Source: Rhizobium esperanzae (lineage in GTDB: Bacteria > Pseudomonadota > Alphaproteobacteria > Rhizobiales > Rhizobiaceae). Taken from it: a DNA stretch of 64,000 nt. The notes beneath the pieces were generated by a model. That model saw only the letters and a program-made list of their open reading frames with translations. It had not been told where the DNA came from and searched no databases. This document shows positions 44,753 through 54,360 of the stretch, one piece after another (the stretch's first letter is position 1; every line of letters begins with the position of its first letter). A program made the translations under genes and the position numbers. Location: positions 62,001 to 126,000 of the forward strand of contig NZ_JACIFY010000004.1 in the NCBI RefSeq assembly GCF_014197615.1, given 5' to 3'.

Positions 44753-47284
44753 TCAGGCGGCGCGGTAAACCGGTGCCACTGCCATCTCGCCGTCGATCTT
44801 GAACTGCTGGATGAGCCTGCGCAGAGAATCGGCCTCGTCGGCCAGTTCGCGGCTGGCGGCGGTCGTTTCTTCCACCATGGCGGCGTTCTGCTGCGTCATC
44901 TGGTCCATCTGGTTGACGGTGGCATTGACGCTCTGCAGCGCATTGGACTGGTCGTGGCTGGCGCGGGCGATCATCTCGACATGCTGGCTGATCGTGACGA
45001 TCTGGGCGCTGATCTTGGCGAGCACCGTGCCGGTCTCCTGGACGAATTGCGAGCCGGAGCTGACCTCGTTGGTCGACTTGTTGATCAGGCCCTTGATCTC
45101 CTGCGCCGCGGCTGCGGAACGCTGGGCCAGTTCGCGCACTTCCATCGCCACCACCGCGAAACCCTTGCCGGCTTCACCGGCACGCGCCGCCTCGATGCCG
45201 GCATTGAGGGCCAGCAAGTTGGTCTGGAAGGCGATCTCGTCGATGACGCCGATGATCTGCTCGATCTGGCGCGAGGCATCCTCGATACGGCCCATCGCGT
45301 CGATCGCATTGCTGACGACGACGGCGGAATCATCGGCGCTGCGCTTGGCCTGGCGGACGATCTGGTCGGCGTCCTTGGCGCGTTCGGCCGACGAGCGGAC
45401 CGTGACGGTGATCTCATCGACGGCGGCGGCGGTCTCTTCGAGCGAGGCGGCCTGCTGTTCGGTGCGCTTCGACAGATCCTCGGCCGACTGGGCCATCTGG
45501 TTGCCGTTGCCCTGGATCAGTTCGACATTGTCGCGGATCTGGCTCATCGTCGCCTGCAGACGCATCATCGAGCCGTTGAAATCCTGGCGCAGCTGCTCGA
45601 GGCGGCCGATGAAGGGCGTTTCGATCGTCGTCGAAATATCGCCCTGCGACATGCGTTCGAGGCCGGCGGCGAGCTCGTTGACCGCAAATTCGATCTGGCG
45701 ATCCATCTCGCGCTTTTCAGCGTCGTTGCGCTGGCGCTCGTGTTCGGCGGCGGCGCGTTCCTCGTCGCTCTGTTCCTCGATGCGGATCTTCGAGATGGCG
45801 TTTTCCTTGAAGATGCCGAGCGCGCGGGCCATGTCGCCGATTTCATCATAGCGCTGCTCGCCAGAGATGCTGGTATCCAGCGCTCCTTCGGCGATGCGGC
45901 GCATGGCGCCGGTGATCTGGCTGATCGGGCGCTGCAGCGTCAGGACCAGGGCGATGCCGCCAAGGATCGACAGGAGGATGCCGAGACCGGTGGTCATGAC
46001 CGAGATGCTGTTTGCCTGGGTGCGCTCAGTGCCGGCCGTCTGCTTCTGCAGCTCGGCGAAATCGGTCAGCTTCTTCCAGATGCCGTCGAGTTCCTGGCGG
46101 GCCGCAGCATAGGCCGTAACGCGCTCGCCGATCGTATCGACGATCTTCGAGCCGCCGCCGGAGATGGCGTCAAGTGCCGGCTGGATCGCGCCGGAGATGC
46201 CTTCGGCAAAGCCCATGCCCTTGGCGCTGGTGATCAGCACCTGCATGTCCTTGCCGAGCGTGCCGGCCTGCTGCTGCAGGCGCACGAGGTTATCCTGGCT
46301 GGAGTTGGCGAGGAAATCGGAAAGCACGATCTGCAGCGCATAGACGGAATTTTCGAGGCGGCGCGTATCCTGAAGCACGGAATTGGTCTGGGCGATGCGG
46401 CCTTCGAGCTCGGCGAAGCGCTGTGTCGCCTCGCGCATCTTCTGCGTTGCCGTCAGCTGCGTATAGGTCGAGGTCTGGCGGAAGCGCGAGACCAGACGGC
46501 CGAGTTCGGCGATGTCCTCATCGCTCGGAGTGGGCAGCTGGGTGATCGCCTTGATGCTGTCGATGGTTGCGGTCAGCGCGTCGATGACGTTCTTCTGATT
46601 GGTCGGAACCGAAATGGCGATCTGCCGCTGAGCTTTGATGATCGCCGGCATCTGTTCGTTGATGTAGGCGATCTTGTCCTGCGGCGTCTGCGGCTTGCTG
46701 TAGCCGCTGGCGACGGTGCCGAGGAAATCGCCGCCCTTCAGCAGGCGGTCGGCCGTGCGCAGCGTGATGGTGGCGGCGCCCTCGTCGTTCTGCAGCGCGG
46801 TCTGCAATTCCTCGGCCTGGTAGGAGACCGTGAAGCGGGTGCTGATCAGGCTCTTCTGCGCCGCGTCGATCTGTTCATGCAGGGCCTGCTCCTGTTCATG
46901 CAGCGCCCACAGCTTGTCGACGACGCCCGATATATCCTTGGTGCGGCGCGACGCCTCGGCAAGGCTGTCGCGGCCGGCGGCCTCTTCGCCGACCTGGTTC
47001 AGCGTCTGGTCGAGCACGCCCTGCTGGGTCTTCAGTTCCGCAGTCAGCTTGTCGCGCGCCTGCTGGCTGGTGATGCGCAGGAAATCGTCCATCGAACCGT
47101 AGAGATCCTTGAAGCCGCTCAGCGACTGCAGCACGCTGTTGGATATTTCCATGCGGCCCTGCAGAAGTCCCGAAGCGTAAAGGCCCGTCAGGCCCACCGC
47201 CGAAATGGAGACGACGAAAGGCAGAACGAAGATCAGAACTTTCGTCTTGATCCTGAAGCGGGAAAGAATCTTGTCAATCAACAT
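44753..47284 (-). CDS. Methyl-accepting chemotaxis protein with long helical sensor domain
   Basis: 843 aa. A first membrane helix (about 16-38, VLIFVLPFVVSISAVGLTGLYAS) and a second near 435-455 (GLGILLSILGGIALVLTL) enclose nearly 400 residues that are almost entirely alpha-helical with Gln/Ala/Glu heptads, consistent with an HBM-type helical bimodular sensor. HAMP and the signalling hairpin follow, with GVIDEIAFQTNLLALNAGIEAARAGEAGKGFAVVAMEVRELAQRSA. The cytoplasmic half is close to that of the neighbouring receptor, so one likely arose by duplication with a sensor swap. No CheR pentapeptide. Ligand unknown. Confidence 0.93.
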   Translation of the reverse strand: MLIDKILSRFRIKTKVLIFVLPFVVSISAVGLTGLYASGLLQGRMEISNSVLQSLSGFKDLYGSMDDFLRITSQQARDKLTAELKTQQGVLDQTLNQVGEEAAGRDSLAEASRRTKDISGVVDKLWALHEQEQALHEQIDAAQKSLISTRFTVSYQAEELQTALQNDEGAATITLRTADRLLKGGDFLGTVASGYSKPQTPQDKIAYINEQMPAIIKAQRQIAISVPTNQKNVIDALTATIDSIKAITQLPTPSDEDIAELGRLVSRFRQTSTYTQLTATQKMREATQRFAELEGRIAQTNSVLQDTRRLENSVYALQIVLSDFLANSSQDNLVRLQQQAGTLGKDMQVLITSAKGMGFAEGISGAIQPALDAISGGGSKIVDTIGERVTAYAAARQELDGIWKKLTDFAELQKQTAGTERTQANSISVMTTGLGILLSILGGIALVLTLQRPISQITGAMRRIAEGALDTSISGEQRYDEIGDMARALGIFKENAISKIRIEEQSDEERAAAEHERQRNDAEKREMDRQIEFAVNELAAGLERMSQGDISTTIETPFIGRLEQLRQDFNGSMMRLQATMSQIRDNVELIQGNGNQMAQSAEDLSKRTEQQAASLEETAAAVDEITVTVRSSAERAKDADQIVRQAKRSADDSAVVVSNAIDAMGRIEDASRQIEQIIGVIDEIAFQTNLLALNAGIEAARAGEAGKGFAVVAMEVRELAQRSAAAAQEIKGLINKSTNEVSSGSQFVQETGTVLAKISAQIVTISQHVEMIARASHDQSNALQSVNATVNQMDQMTQQNAAMVEETTAASRELADEADSLRRLIQQFKIDGEMAVAPVYRAA

Positions 47285-47597
47285 GGCGTTCCGGGCCTTT
47301 CATACACCACTCCTCCCGCAGGCGGCCATCTGGCGCCAGCCGGGTACACATCGAGCTGTTTTTAAATTTACATTGGGGAACCCGGAAGCCGGGCGGCAGT
47401 CATTGCCAGTTCATGTCCAAACAACTTGGAGATGCCCAAATAATCGCGGGCAATTGTGTCAGATTAGGTATTAATTTTCGGATAAGCGGTCATGGCAGGT
47501 TAAGCCAAGGCAGTGAAATAGTTGCAAATTGCCGGCCGCAACACCGCAGCGCGACAATCGACATGCCGCAATGTTCTTTCAAGGCCGGCGGACGAGA
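47285..47597. other. Intergenic region upstream of the large chemoreceptor
   Basis: About 310 bases without a gene I can support; it should hold the chemoreceptor promoter (minus strand). Short frames on the plus strand lack homology and Shine-Dalgarno sequences. I see no clear operator or hairpin. Confidence 0.35.
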
Positions 47598-47741
47598 TCA
47601 GATGAGGTGCGACAGCAGCAGCGCGAGGCTGGCGGCGGTGGCGCCGGCGGCGAGCATCAGATAACGCAGGGCGACCATCCGGGCGTTCGGCTTTGCCTCG
47701 GCAATTGCGATGGCGCGGGCGCGTCGTGTGTTTCCGGTCAT
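47598..47741 (-). CDS. Small membrane protein (47 aa)
   Basis: Starts MTGNTRRARAIAIAEAKPN, then one hydrophobic helix (VALRYLMLAAGATAASLAL) and ends LLLSHLI. GAGGT lies about nine bases before the ATG. The positively charged N-terminus and single helix predict an N-in inner-membrane peptide. Too short for family assignment; the coding-like character and its own Shine-Dalgarno sequence argue that it is real. Confidence 0.5.
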   Translation of the reverse strand: MTGNTRRARAIAIAEAKPNARMVALRYLMLAAGATAASLALLLSHLI

Positions 47742-47921
47742 GCTCGAAACCTCACTTCTGTCTGATACAACAATCCAACAAAACAGCTTGCCGGTAAAGC
47801 ATTATCTAGGAACGATGTTGCAAACCGCCAATTGAGACAGGATGGCGCACCTCTATTAAGAAGTCTTGAATCTGTATTTCCAGCGCGAAGCGTTCCGGGC
47901 GACAGGAAAAAACAGGGAGCT

Positions 47922-49142
47922 TCAGGCGTATTCGCCGGCAGCAAAACCGGATGCCCAGGCCCATTGGAAATTATAGCCGCCGAGCCAGCCGGTGACATCG
48001 ACGCATTCGCCGATGAAATAAAGCCCGGGCACGGCCTTTGCCTCCATGCTGCGGGAATCGAGCGCTGCCGTATCGATACCGCCGAGCGTCACTTCGGCGG
48101 TGCGGTAGCCTTCCGAGCCGGATGGTTTGAGCGCAAAATTCTGGGCGCTGGCGGCAAGGCGCAGCAACGCCTTGTCAGGCAGGTCGGCCATGTTGCCGGA
48201 GATTTTTTCGCGTTCCGCGAGAAATTGCGCCAGGCGCTTCGGCAGGATGTCGCCAAGAGCGGTCTGCGGCGACTGACGGCCATTGCGCTGTTTTGCCGTC
48301 TTCAGATGCGCCGCGATGTCGATATCCGGTTCGATCGCCACGACGATCTCGTCGCCTTCGCGCCAGAAAGAGGAGATCTGCAGGATGGCGGGGCCGCTCA
48401 AGCCCCGATGGGTAAAGAGCAGCGCTTCGCGGAAAGCCGTCTTGCCATGGCGGATTTCGGCCGGGGCGGAAATGCCGGCGAGCGGGGCGACGGCCTCAAG
48501 CAGGCCGGGATCGAGTGTCAGCGGCACGAGGCCGGGGCGTGTTTCGAGCACGGGAAGGCCGAACTGCTCGGCGAGGCGATAGGCAAAGCCGGTGGCGCCC
48601 ATCTTCGGGATCGACTTGCCGCCGGTGGCGACGATCAGCGACGATGCGTCATAGACGTCCTCACCTGCGGAGACGCGGTAGCCCTCGCCGATCCTTTCGA
48701 CGCCTGATATCTCGGTGCCGAGATGCAGCGTTGCGCCGGCTGCGCGCATCTCCTCCAGCAGCATGCGGATGATGTCCTTGGCGCTGTCGTCGCAGAAAAG
48801 CTGGCCGAGCGTCTTTTCATGCCAGGCGATGCCGTGGCGGTCGACCATGGCGATGAAATCGGCGGGCGTGAAACGGGCGAGTGCGGACTTGCAGAAATGC
48901 GGATTGGCGGAGAGGAAGTTCTTCGGCCCGGCATGGATATTGGTGAAATTGCAGCGGCCGCCGCCCGATATGCGGATCTTCTCACCGGGCGCCCTTGCAT
49001 GGTCGAGGATCACGACCGAGCGGCCGCGTTTTCCGGCCCGGATAGCCGCCATCATGCCCGCCGCCCCGGCGCCGATGACGATGACGTCGCTTTTGCGCTG
49101 CAAACCCGTTTCCCCAATGAAAGTCGCGCCTTCTTTTTCCAT
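47922..49142 (-). CDS. HI0933/YhiN-family flavoprotein (BaiN-like)
   Basis: 406 aa FAD-dependent oxidoreductase. N-terminal dinucleotide motif VIVIGAGAAGMMAAIRAGKRG, then the family signature KIRISGGGRCNFTN, LIVATGGKSIPKMGATGFAYRLA, GLSGPAILQISSFW and the C-terminal FIGECVDVTGWLGGYNFQWAWASGFAAG. Members include YhiN and BaiN; their physiological reactions are mostly unknown, though BaiN acts on steroid rings. The ATG is preferred to the TTG one codon before. It is transcribed divergently from puuA across 87 bp. Confidence 0.92.
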   Translation of the reverse strand: MEKEGATFIGETGLQRKSDVIVIGAGAAGMMAAIRAGKRGRSVVILDHARAPGEKIRISGGGRCNFTNIHAGPKNFLSANPHFCKSALARFTPADFIAMVDRHGIAWHEKTLGQLFCDDSAKDIIRMLLEEMRAAGATLHLGTEISGVERIGEGYRVSAGEDVYDASSLIVATGGKSIPKMGATGFAYRLAEQFGLPVLETRPGLVPLTLDPGLLEAVAPLAGISAPAEIRHGKTAFREALLFTHRGLSGPAILQISSFWREGDEIVVAIEPDIDIAAHLKTAKQRNGRQSPQTALGDILPKRLAQFLAEREKISGNMADLPDKALLRLAASAQNFALKPSGSEGYRTAEVTLGGIDTAALDSRSMEAKAVPGLYFIGECVDVTGWLGGYNFQWAWASGFAAGEYA

Positions 49143-49229
49143 CAAAGGGCGAAAGTCAACGTTCTCAACCCCTCGCCAATTGGCAAAGTCCGGTTATGAT
49201 GGCGCCACGATCAACCAAACCGGTGTGTC

Positions 49230-50666
49230 ATGTCCCCAAAAAAGACGACGCTGAAGCCTGCCAGAAACGTACCCGCCTCGAAGCAGACACCCCCGGACCC
49301 CGGATCCCTGCGCGGCGTTGCGAACTGGAAGGAAGCAGCGCGGTGGCTGAGGGACAGGGGCATCGAAGACATCGAATGCATCACGCCGGACCTTGCCGGC
49401 GTGCCGCGCGGCAAGATGATGCCGAGCTCGAAATTCACCTCGAACACGTCCCTGGCGCTGCCGTCGGCGATCTACCGGCACACGATTTCGGGTGAATATC
49501 CTGACGAGACGGAGAGCTTCCGCTACGAGCCGCGCGACAGCGACCTGAAACTGATGCCCGATCTTTCGACGCTGTCCGTCGTGCCCTGGGAGACCGACCC
49601 GACGGCGCAGGTGATCTGCGACATCGTCGATTCGGACGGTGGCGAAGTATCCTATACGCCGCGCAACGTGCTGAAACGGATCCTCAGCCTCTATCACGAG
49701 CGCGGCTGGAAGCCGATCGTGGCGCCGGAGATCGAATTCTATCTGGTCGCCAAGAATGACGATCCCGACTATCCGCTGCACCCGCCCAAGGGCCGGTCCG
49801 GCCGCTCGATCCTCGGCGGCCAGGGCTATTCGATCGCCGGCATCAACGAGTTCGACGAGTTGATCGACGACATCTACCATTTCTCGGAGAAGCAGGGCCT
49901 CGAGATCGATACGCTGATCCACGAGGAAGGACCGGCGCAGCTCGAGATCAATCTGCGCCACGGCAATCCGATCGAACTTGCCGACCAGGTGTTCCTGTTC
50001 AAGCGCACGATCCGCGAGGCGGCGCTGAAGCACGACATCTATGCGACCTTTATGGCCAAGCCGATGCAAGGCCAGCCGGGTTCGGCGATGCATATCCATC
50101 AGTCGGTGGTCAATATCGAGACGGGCAGGAACGTCTTCTCCAATGCGGACGGATCGGCATCGAAGGAATTCTTCCATTTCATCGGCGGCATGCAGAAATT
50201 CGTGCCGAGCGCGATGGCGATGCTGGCGCCCTATGTGAACTCCTACAGGCGCCTGCAGCCCGACATGTCCTGCCCGGTCAACAATGCCTGGGGCTACGAC
50301 AACCGCACGACGGCCTTCCGCGTTCCGGTTTCCGATCCGCAGGCCCGGCGCGTCGAAAACCGGCTGCCGAGTTCGGATGCCAATCCGTATCTGGCGCTCG
50401 CCGCCTCGCTCGCCGCCGGCCTGCTCGGCATCATGAAGCAGATCGAGCCGACGGCGCCGACCGAAGATTCGGCCAATGAGGGCTCGATCGACCTGCCGCG
50501 CGGCCTCCTGGAAGCCGTGGCGCTGCTCGAGGACGAGCCGGCCTTCGAGGAAATGTTCGGCTCGCAGTTCATCGGCCTTTATGCCGGCGTCAAGCGCGGC
50601 GAATTCGAGACCTTCATGCAGGTGATCAGCCCCTGGGAGCGGGAATTCCTTCTGCTCAACGTGTGA
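49230..50666 (+). CDS. puuA: Gamma-glutamylputrescine synthetase-like glutamine synthetase
   Basis: 478 aa of the glutamine synthetase fold. ATP/metal motifs are APEIEFYL, EEGPAQLEINLRHG, MAKPMQGQPGSAMHIHQSV and the adenylation-free C-terminus with SDANPYLALAASLAAGLLGI. It belongs to the GlnA-like PuuA branch (N-terminal GIEDIECITPDLAGVPRGKMMPSSKF) that joins glutamate to putrescine rather than ammonia. puuB-like oxidase follows after 9 nt, and a potFGHI putrescine importer is 11 kb away, which supports putrescine breakdown. The Shine-Dalgarno sequence is weak. Ordinary nitrogen-assimilating glutamine synthetase is unlikely because the lid and beta-grasp sequences are of the PuuA type. Confidence 0.87.
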   Translation: MSPKKTTLKPARNVPASKQTPPDPGSLRGVANWKEAARWLRDRGIEDIECITPDLAGVPRGKMMPSSKFTSNTSLALPSAIYRHTISGEYPDETESFRYEPRDSDLKLMPDLSTLSVVPWETDPTAQVICDIVDSDGGEVSYTPRNVLKRILSLYHERGWKPIVAPEIEFYLVAKNDDPDYPLHPPKGRSGRSILGGQGYSIAGINEFDELIDDIYHFSEKQGLEIDTLIHEEGPAQLEINLRHGNPIELADQVFLFKRTIREAALKHDIYATFMAKPMQGQPGSAMHIHQSVVNIETGRNVFSNADGSASKEFFHFIGGMQKFVPSAMAMLAPYVNSYRRLQPDMSCPVNNAWGYDNRTTAFRVPVSDPQARRVENRLPSSDANPYLALAASLAAGLLGIMKQIEPTAPTEDSANEGSIDLPRGLLEAVALLEDEPAFEEMFGSQFIGLYAGVKRGEFETFMQVISPWEREFLLLNV

Positions 50667-50675
50667 GGGACCGTC

Positions 50676-51974
50676 ATGGCATCGCTGGAGATGTGGCAGA
50701 GCCCGATCGCGCCGGGACTATCCTGGTATCAGGCAACCGCGGGGGAGCGGCCGACCTATGCCGCCCTCGACGGGTCGAGAACAGCAGACGTCGCCATCAT
50801 CGGCGGCGGCTATACCGGCCTGCAGGCCGCCTATCACCTGGCCAAGGCGGGCGTTTCGGTGGCGCTGATCGAGGCCTGCCGCGTCGGCGACGGGGCGTCC
50901 GGGCGCAATGGCGGCCAGCTCGGCACCGGCCAGCGGTGGTGGCCGGAAGAACTCGAGGAAAAGATCGGCTACGAACGCTCGAAGGCGCTGTTCGATCTTG
51001 CCGAGGCGGCCAAGCGCCATCTCATCGATTTTTCCCGCGAGCACCAGATCGAGATGGATTATGCGCCTGGCCAGCTCAACGTCGCGCACAAGGCGAGCTA
51101 CCGACGCGACTATCAGGAAAATACCGAGATCGCCGCAGAGCGTTATGGCTATCCGCATTTGAGCTTCATGGACGAGAAGGAAACGCAGGAGCGGCTGGGT
51201 TCGAAGCGTTTTTACTGCGGCGTGCGCGATGTCGGCACCGGCCATATCCATCCGCTGAAACTGCTGATCGGGCTGGCACGGGTCGCCGCCAATGCCGGCG
51301 CCGATATCTTCGAGATGACCAGGGCGAAAGCGATCCGTCAAAACGGCGGCAAGGTGACGGTCGAAACCCAAAGGGGAACGATCACCGCCAGCCGCGCGCT
51401 GATCGCCTGCGACGGCCATATCGACGGCCTCGAACCGGTGACGGCAAGTCATGTCATGCCGATCCGTTCCTTCATCGGCGCCACCGTCCCGCTCGACCGC
51501 CATCCGCAAGTGCTGCCCGGCGGCGAAGCCGTCGCCGATTCGCGCTTCGTCGTGCGCTATTTCCGCAAATTCGGCGACGGCCGCCTGCTGTTTGGCGGAC
51601 GCGAGGCCTATACGTCGGATAATCCGAAGGACATTTCGCAGCACATCCGCCGGCAGATCGCCGAGATCTACCCCGCGCTGAGAGATGTCGAGATCACCCA
51701 TGCCTGGGGCGGCAGCGTCGGCATCACCATGCCGCGCCAGCCTTTCGTGCGCGAGGTCATGCCCGGCGTCATCTCGATCGGCGGTTATTCCGGCCATGGC
51801 GTCATGCTGTCAAACTACTGTGGCAAGCTCTACGCTGAAGCGGTGCTTGGAAAATCCAGCGATCTCGACCTGTTCAAATCGCTCGATATTCCGGCCTTTC
51901 CCGGCGGTCAGCGCATGCGGGCTCCGCTGCTTTTTCTTGCCTTGTCGTGGTTTGCTCTTCGCGACAAGTTTTAG
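50676..51974 (+). CDS. puuB: Gamma-glutamylputrescine oxidase-like FAD enzyme
   Basis: 432 aa DAO-family flavoprotein. SYYATTA-like opening is replaced by GLSWYQATAGERPTY, then ADVAIIGGGYTGLQAAYHLAKAG and GDGASGRNGGQLGTGQ (FAD binding), RYFRKFGDGRLLFGGRE, and ITHAWGGSVGITMPRQPFV...SIGGYSGHGVMLSNYCGKL near the C-terminus, all typical of PuuB/OrdL. It oxidises gamma-glutamylputrescine made by the upstream PuuA. Only 9 nt separate the two genes, and GAGG precedes the ATG, so they form an operon. Confidence 0.9.
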   Translation: MASLEMWQSPIAPGLSWYQATAGERPTYAALDGSRTADVAIIGGGYTGLQAAYHLAKAGVSVALIEACRVGDGASGRNGGQLGTGQRWWPEELEEKIGYERSKALFDLAEAAKRHLIDFSREHQIEMDYAPGQLNVAHKASYRRDYQENTEIAAERYGYPHLSFMDEKETQERLGSKRFYCGVRDVGTGHIHPLKLLIGLARVAANAGADIFEMTRAKAIRQNGGKVTVETQRGTITASRALIACDGHIDGLEPVTASHVMPIRSFIGATVPLDRHPQVLPGGEAVADSRFVVRYFRKFGDGRLLFGGREAYTSDNPKDISQHIRRQIAEIYPALRDVEITHAWGGSVGITMPRQPFVREVMPGVISIGGYSGHGVMLSNYCGKLYAEAVLGKSSDLDLFKSLDIPAFPGGQRMRAPLLFLALSWFALRDKF

Positions 51975-52052
51975 TCCGTTTGCGGATTTCCTCTTTGTGA
52001 AATTCGCTCTAAAACCGGTGCCTGACAGATTCATTGCACTGCACACTGGCTT

Positions 52053-52074
52053 TTTTAAATCGATTAGATTAAAA
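52053..52074. promoter_or_regulatory. AT-rich imperfect palindrome upstream of zwf
   Basis: TTTTAAATC and GATTAAAA form near-inverted arms around GATTA, 35 nt before the zwf start codon. Its place just upstream of the Entner-Doudoroff operon suggests an operator, for example of an RpiR/HexR-like regulator, but I cannot match a known consensus. Confidence 0.3.
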
Positions 52075-52108
52075 GGGCCGCCAACCAGCATGATTGAGAG
52101 ACAAGCTC

Positions 52109-53584
52109 ATGAGCAGCCAGATCATTCCCGTTGAGCCTTTTGATTACGTCGTCTTCGGCGGCAGCGGCGACCTTGCCGAACGCAAGCTTCTGCCGGCGCT
52201 CTATCATCGCCAGATCGAGGGCCAGTTCTCCGAACCGACCCGCATCATCGGCGCCTCGCGCAGCCCGCTTTCGCATGAGGAATACCGCAAATTCGCCAAG
52301 GACGCGCTGAAGGAGCACCTGAAGAAGGGTGAGTATGACGAAGCCGAGGTGGAGAAGTTCTGTGCCCGCCTCTCCTACGTTTCGGTCGACGCCCGCACCG
52401 ATACCGGCTGGGATCAGCTGAAGAAGCTGCTCGACGAGGGCAAGGATCGCGTGCGCGCCTTCTATCTCGCCGTCGCGCCCGGCATCTTCGGCGATATTTC
52501 GCAGAAGATCCACGACCACAAGCTGATCACCAAATCGACCCGCATCGTCGTCGAAAAGCCGATCGGCCGCGACCTCGCCTCGGCGCTGCAGCTGAACGAC
52601 ACGATCGGCCGCGCCTTCAAGGAAGAACAGATCTTCCGCATCGACCACTATCTCGGCAAGGAAACGGTGCAGAACCTGATGGCGCTGCGCTTTGCCAACG
52701 CGCTCTATGAGCCGCTGTGGAACGCCAACTACATCGATCACGTGCAGATCACCGTGGCCGAAGCGGTCGGCCTGGAAGGTCGCGCCGGCTACTACGATAC
52801 AGCCGGCGCATTGCGCGACATGGTGCAGAACCACATTCTGCAGCTGCTCTGCCTGACGGCGATGGAAGTGCCCTCGTCGATGGATTCGGAAGCCGTCCGC
52901 GACGAGAAGCTGAAGGTGCTGCGCGCACTGAAGCCGCTCAATGCCTCCAATGTCGAGCAGGCGACGGTGCGCGGCCAGTATCGCGCCGGCGCATCGGGCA
53001 GCGGCCCGGTCAAAGGCTATCTCGAAGAGCTCGAAGGCGGCGTCTCGAACACCGAGACCTTCGTCGCCATCAAGGCGGAGATCAACAACTGGCGCTGGGC
53101 CGGCGTTCCCTTCTACATCAGAACCGGCAAGCGCCTGACCGGCCGCATGTCGGAGATCGTCATCACCTTCAAGCCGATCCCGCATGCGATCTTCGACCAG
53201 GCCGCCGGGCGCATCGTTGCCAACCAGCTGATCATCCGGCTGCAGCCGGACGAGGGCGTCAAGCAGTCGCTGATGATCAAGGATCCGGGCCCGGGGGGCA
53301 TGCGCCTGCGCAACGTCTCACTCGACATGAGCTTCGCCCAGGCCTTCAACGTCCGCAATCCCGACGCTTACGAGCGCCTGCTGATGGACGTGGTCCGCTC
53401 CAACCAGACCTTGTTCATGCGCCGTGACGAAGTCGAAGCCGCATGGAAATGGGTGGATCCGATCCTCAAGGGTTGGGAGACGACCGGCCAGCAGGTGCAG
53501 GGCTATACGGCCGGCACCTGGGGCCCGAGTCAGGCCATCGCGCTGATCGAGCGCGACGGCCGCACCTGGCACGACGATATCTAG
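52109..53584 (+). CDS. zwf: Glucose-6-phosphate 1-dehydrogenase
   Basis: 491 aa. Oxidises glucose-6-phosphate to 6-phosphogluconolactone with NADP. The coenzyme motif VFGGSGDLAERKLLPALY is at residues 15-32, and the active-site signature RIDHYLGKE with IVVEKPIGRDL is intact. The C-terminal FNVRNPDAYERLLMDV and WKWVDPIL segments are also typical. First gene of zwf-pgl-edd, which together turn glucose-6-phosphate into 2-keto-3-deoxy-6-phosphogluconate. The ATG is preferred to a TTG five codons upstream; the Shine-Dalgarno sequence GAGAGA is weak. Confidence 0.97.
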   Translation: MSSQIIPVEPFDYVVFGGSGDLAERKLLPALYHRQIEGQFSEPTRIIGASRSPLSHEEYRKFAKDALKEHLKKGEYDEAEVEKFCARLSYVSVDARTDTGWDQLKKLLDEGKDRVRAFYLAVAPGIFGDISQKIHDHKLITKSTRIVVEKPIGRDLASALQLNDTIGRAFKEEQIFRIDHYLGKETVQNLMALRFANALYEPLWNANYIDHVQITVAEAVGLEGRAGYYDTAGALRDMVQNHILQLLCLTAMEVPSSMDSEAVRDEKLKVLRALKPLNASNVEQATVRGQYRAGASGSGPVKGYLEELEGGVSNTETFVAIKAEINNWRWAGVPFYIRTGKRLTGRMSEIVITFKPIPHAIFDQAAGRIVANQLIIRLQPDEGVKQSLMIKDPGPGGMRLRNVSLDMSFAQAFNVRNPDAYERLLMDVVRSNQTLFMRRDEVEAAWKWVDPILKGWETTGQQVQGYTAGTWGPSQAIALIERDGRTWHDDI

Positions 53585-53594
53585 GACGAAACCG

Positions 53595-54293
53595 ATGGCA
53601 TCGACCCTGCATTCCTTCGCTAGCGCCGCAGACCTTGCCGGCAACCTCGCCGACAAGGTCGCCGATAGGCTTTCGGCGGCAATCGCAGCCCGCGGAACGG
53701 CGTCGATCGCCGTTTCCGGCGGCTCGACGCCGAAGGCCTTCTTCCAGGCGCTGTCGACACGCGACCTCGCCTGGGACAAGGTAACGATCACGCTCGTCGA
53801 CGAGCGTTTCGTGCCGGCCGACAATCCGCGCTCGAACCATCTGCTGGTCGATGCCAATCTCTTGCAGAACAAGGCGAAGTCGGCGCGTTTCGTGCCGCTT
53901 TACCAGCCCGCGGCCAACGTCGAGGAGGCCGCCCGGCTGGCGACGGAAAAGAGCGCCGAGATCGGCATTCCCTTCGACGTCGTCATCCTCGGCATGGGCG
54001 GCGACGGCCACACGGCCTCGTTCTTTCCCGGCGGCAGCAATCTTGCCAAGGCGCTCGATGCATCGACGCCGCGCGGCATCATCACCATGGAAGCGGAAGG
54101 GGCCGGCGAGCCGCGCCTGACCTTCACCTTCTCCAGTCTTCAGGATGCCGCACTTCTGGTTCTCCATATTGAGGGCGAAGGTAAAAAAGACGTTCTCGCC
54201 AAGGCAGAAGGCAAGGGCGAAGAGGCGGAAATGCCGATCCGCGCCATTCTGCGCCGGGCCACTTCCCCGGTCGAGATCTACTGGGCTCCCTGA
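53595..54293 (+). CDS. pgl: 6-Phosphogluconolactonase
   Basis: 232 aa (DevB/Pgl type). Hydrolyses 6-phosphogluconolactone made by Zwf. ASIAVSGGSTPKAFFQALS, TLVDERFVPADNPRSNHLL and VILGMGGDGHTASFFPG are the family signatures; the acidic/His catalytic residues in the last are intact. It starts 10 nt after zwf with AGGA upstream, in the same operon. Confidence 0.96.
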   Translation: MASTLHSFASAADLAGNLADKVADRLSAAIAARGTASIAVSGGSTPKAFFQALSTRDLAWDKVTITLVDERFVPADNPRSNHLLVDANLLQNKAKSARFVPLYQPAANVEEAARLATEKSAEIGIPFDVVILGMGGDGHTASFFPGGSNLAKALDASTPRGIITMEAEGAGEPRLTFTFSSLQDAALLVLHIEGEGKKDVLAKAEGKGEEAEMPIRAILRRATSPVEIYWAP

Positions 54294-54360
54294 TCGGCCT
54301 GACAGGCCGCCGGAGCCGGCGAACACATAGAGACGAACCAGAACAAGGCAGGGATTTTCC

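Noticed and set aside
44954..47365. An 803-codon frame antisense to the large chemoreceptor.
   Set aside because: Same shadow effect; the composition is that of reverse-complemented chemoreceptor codons.
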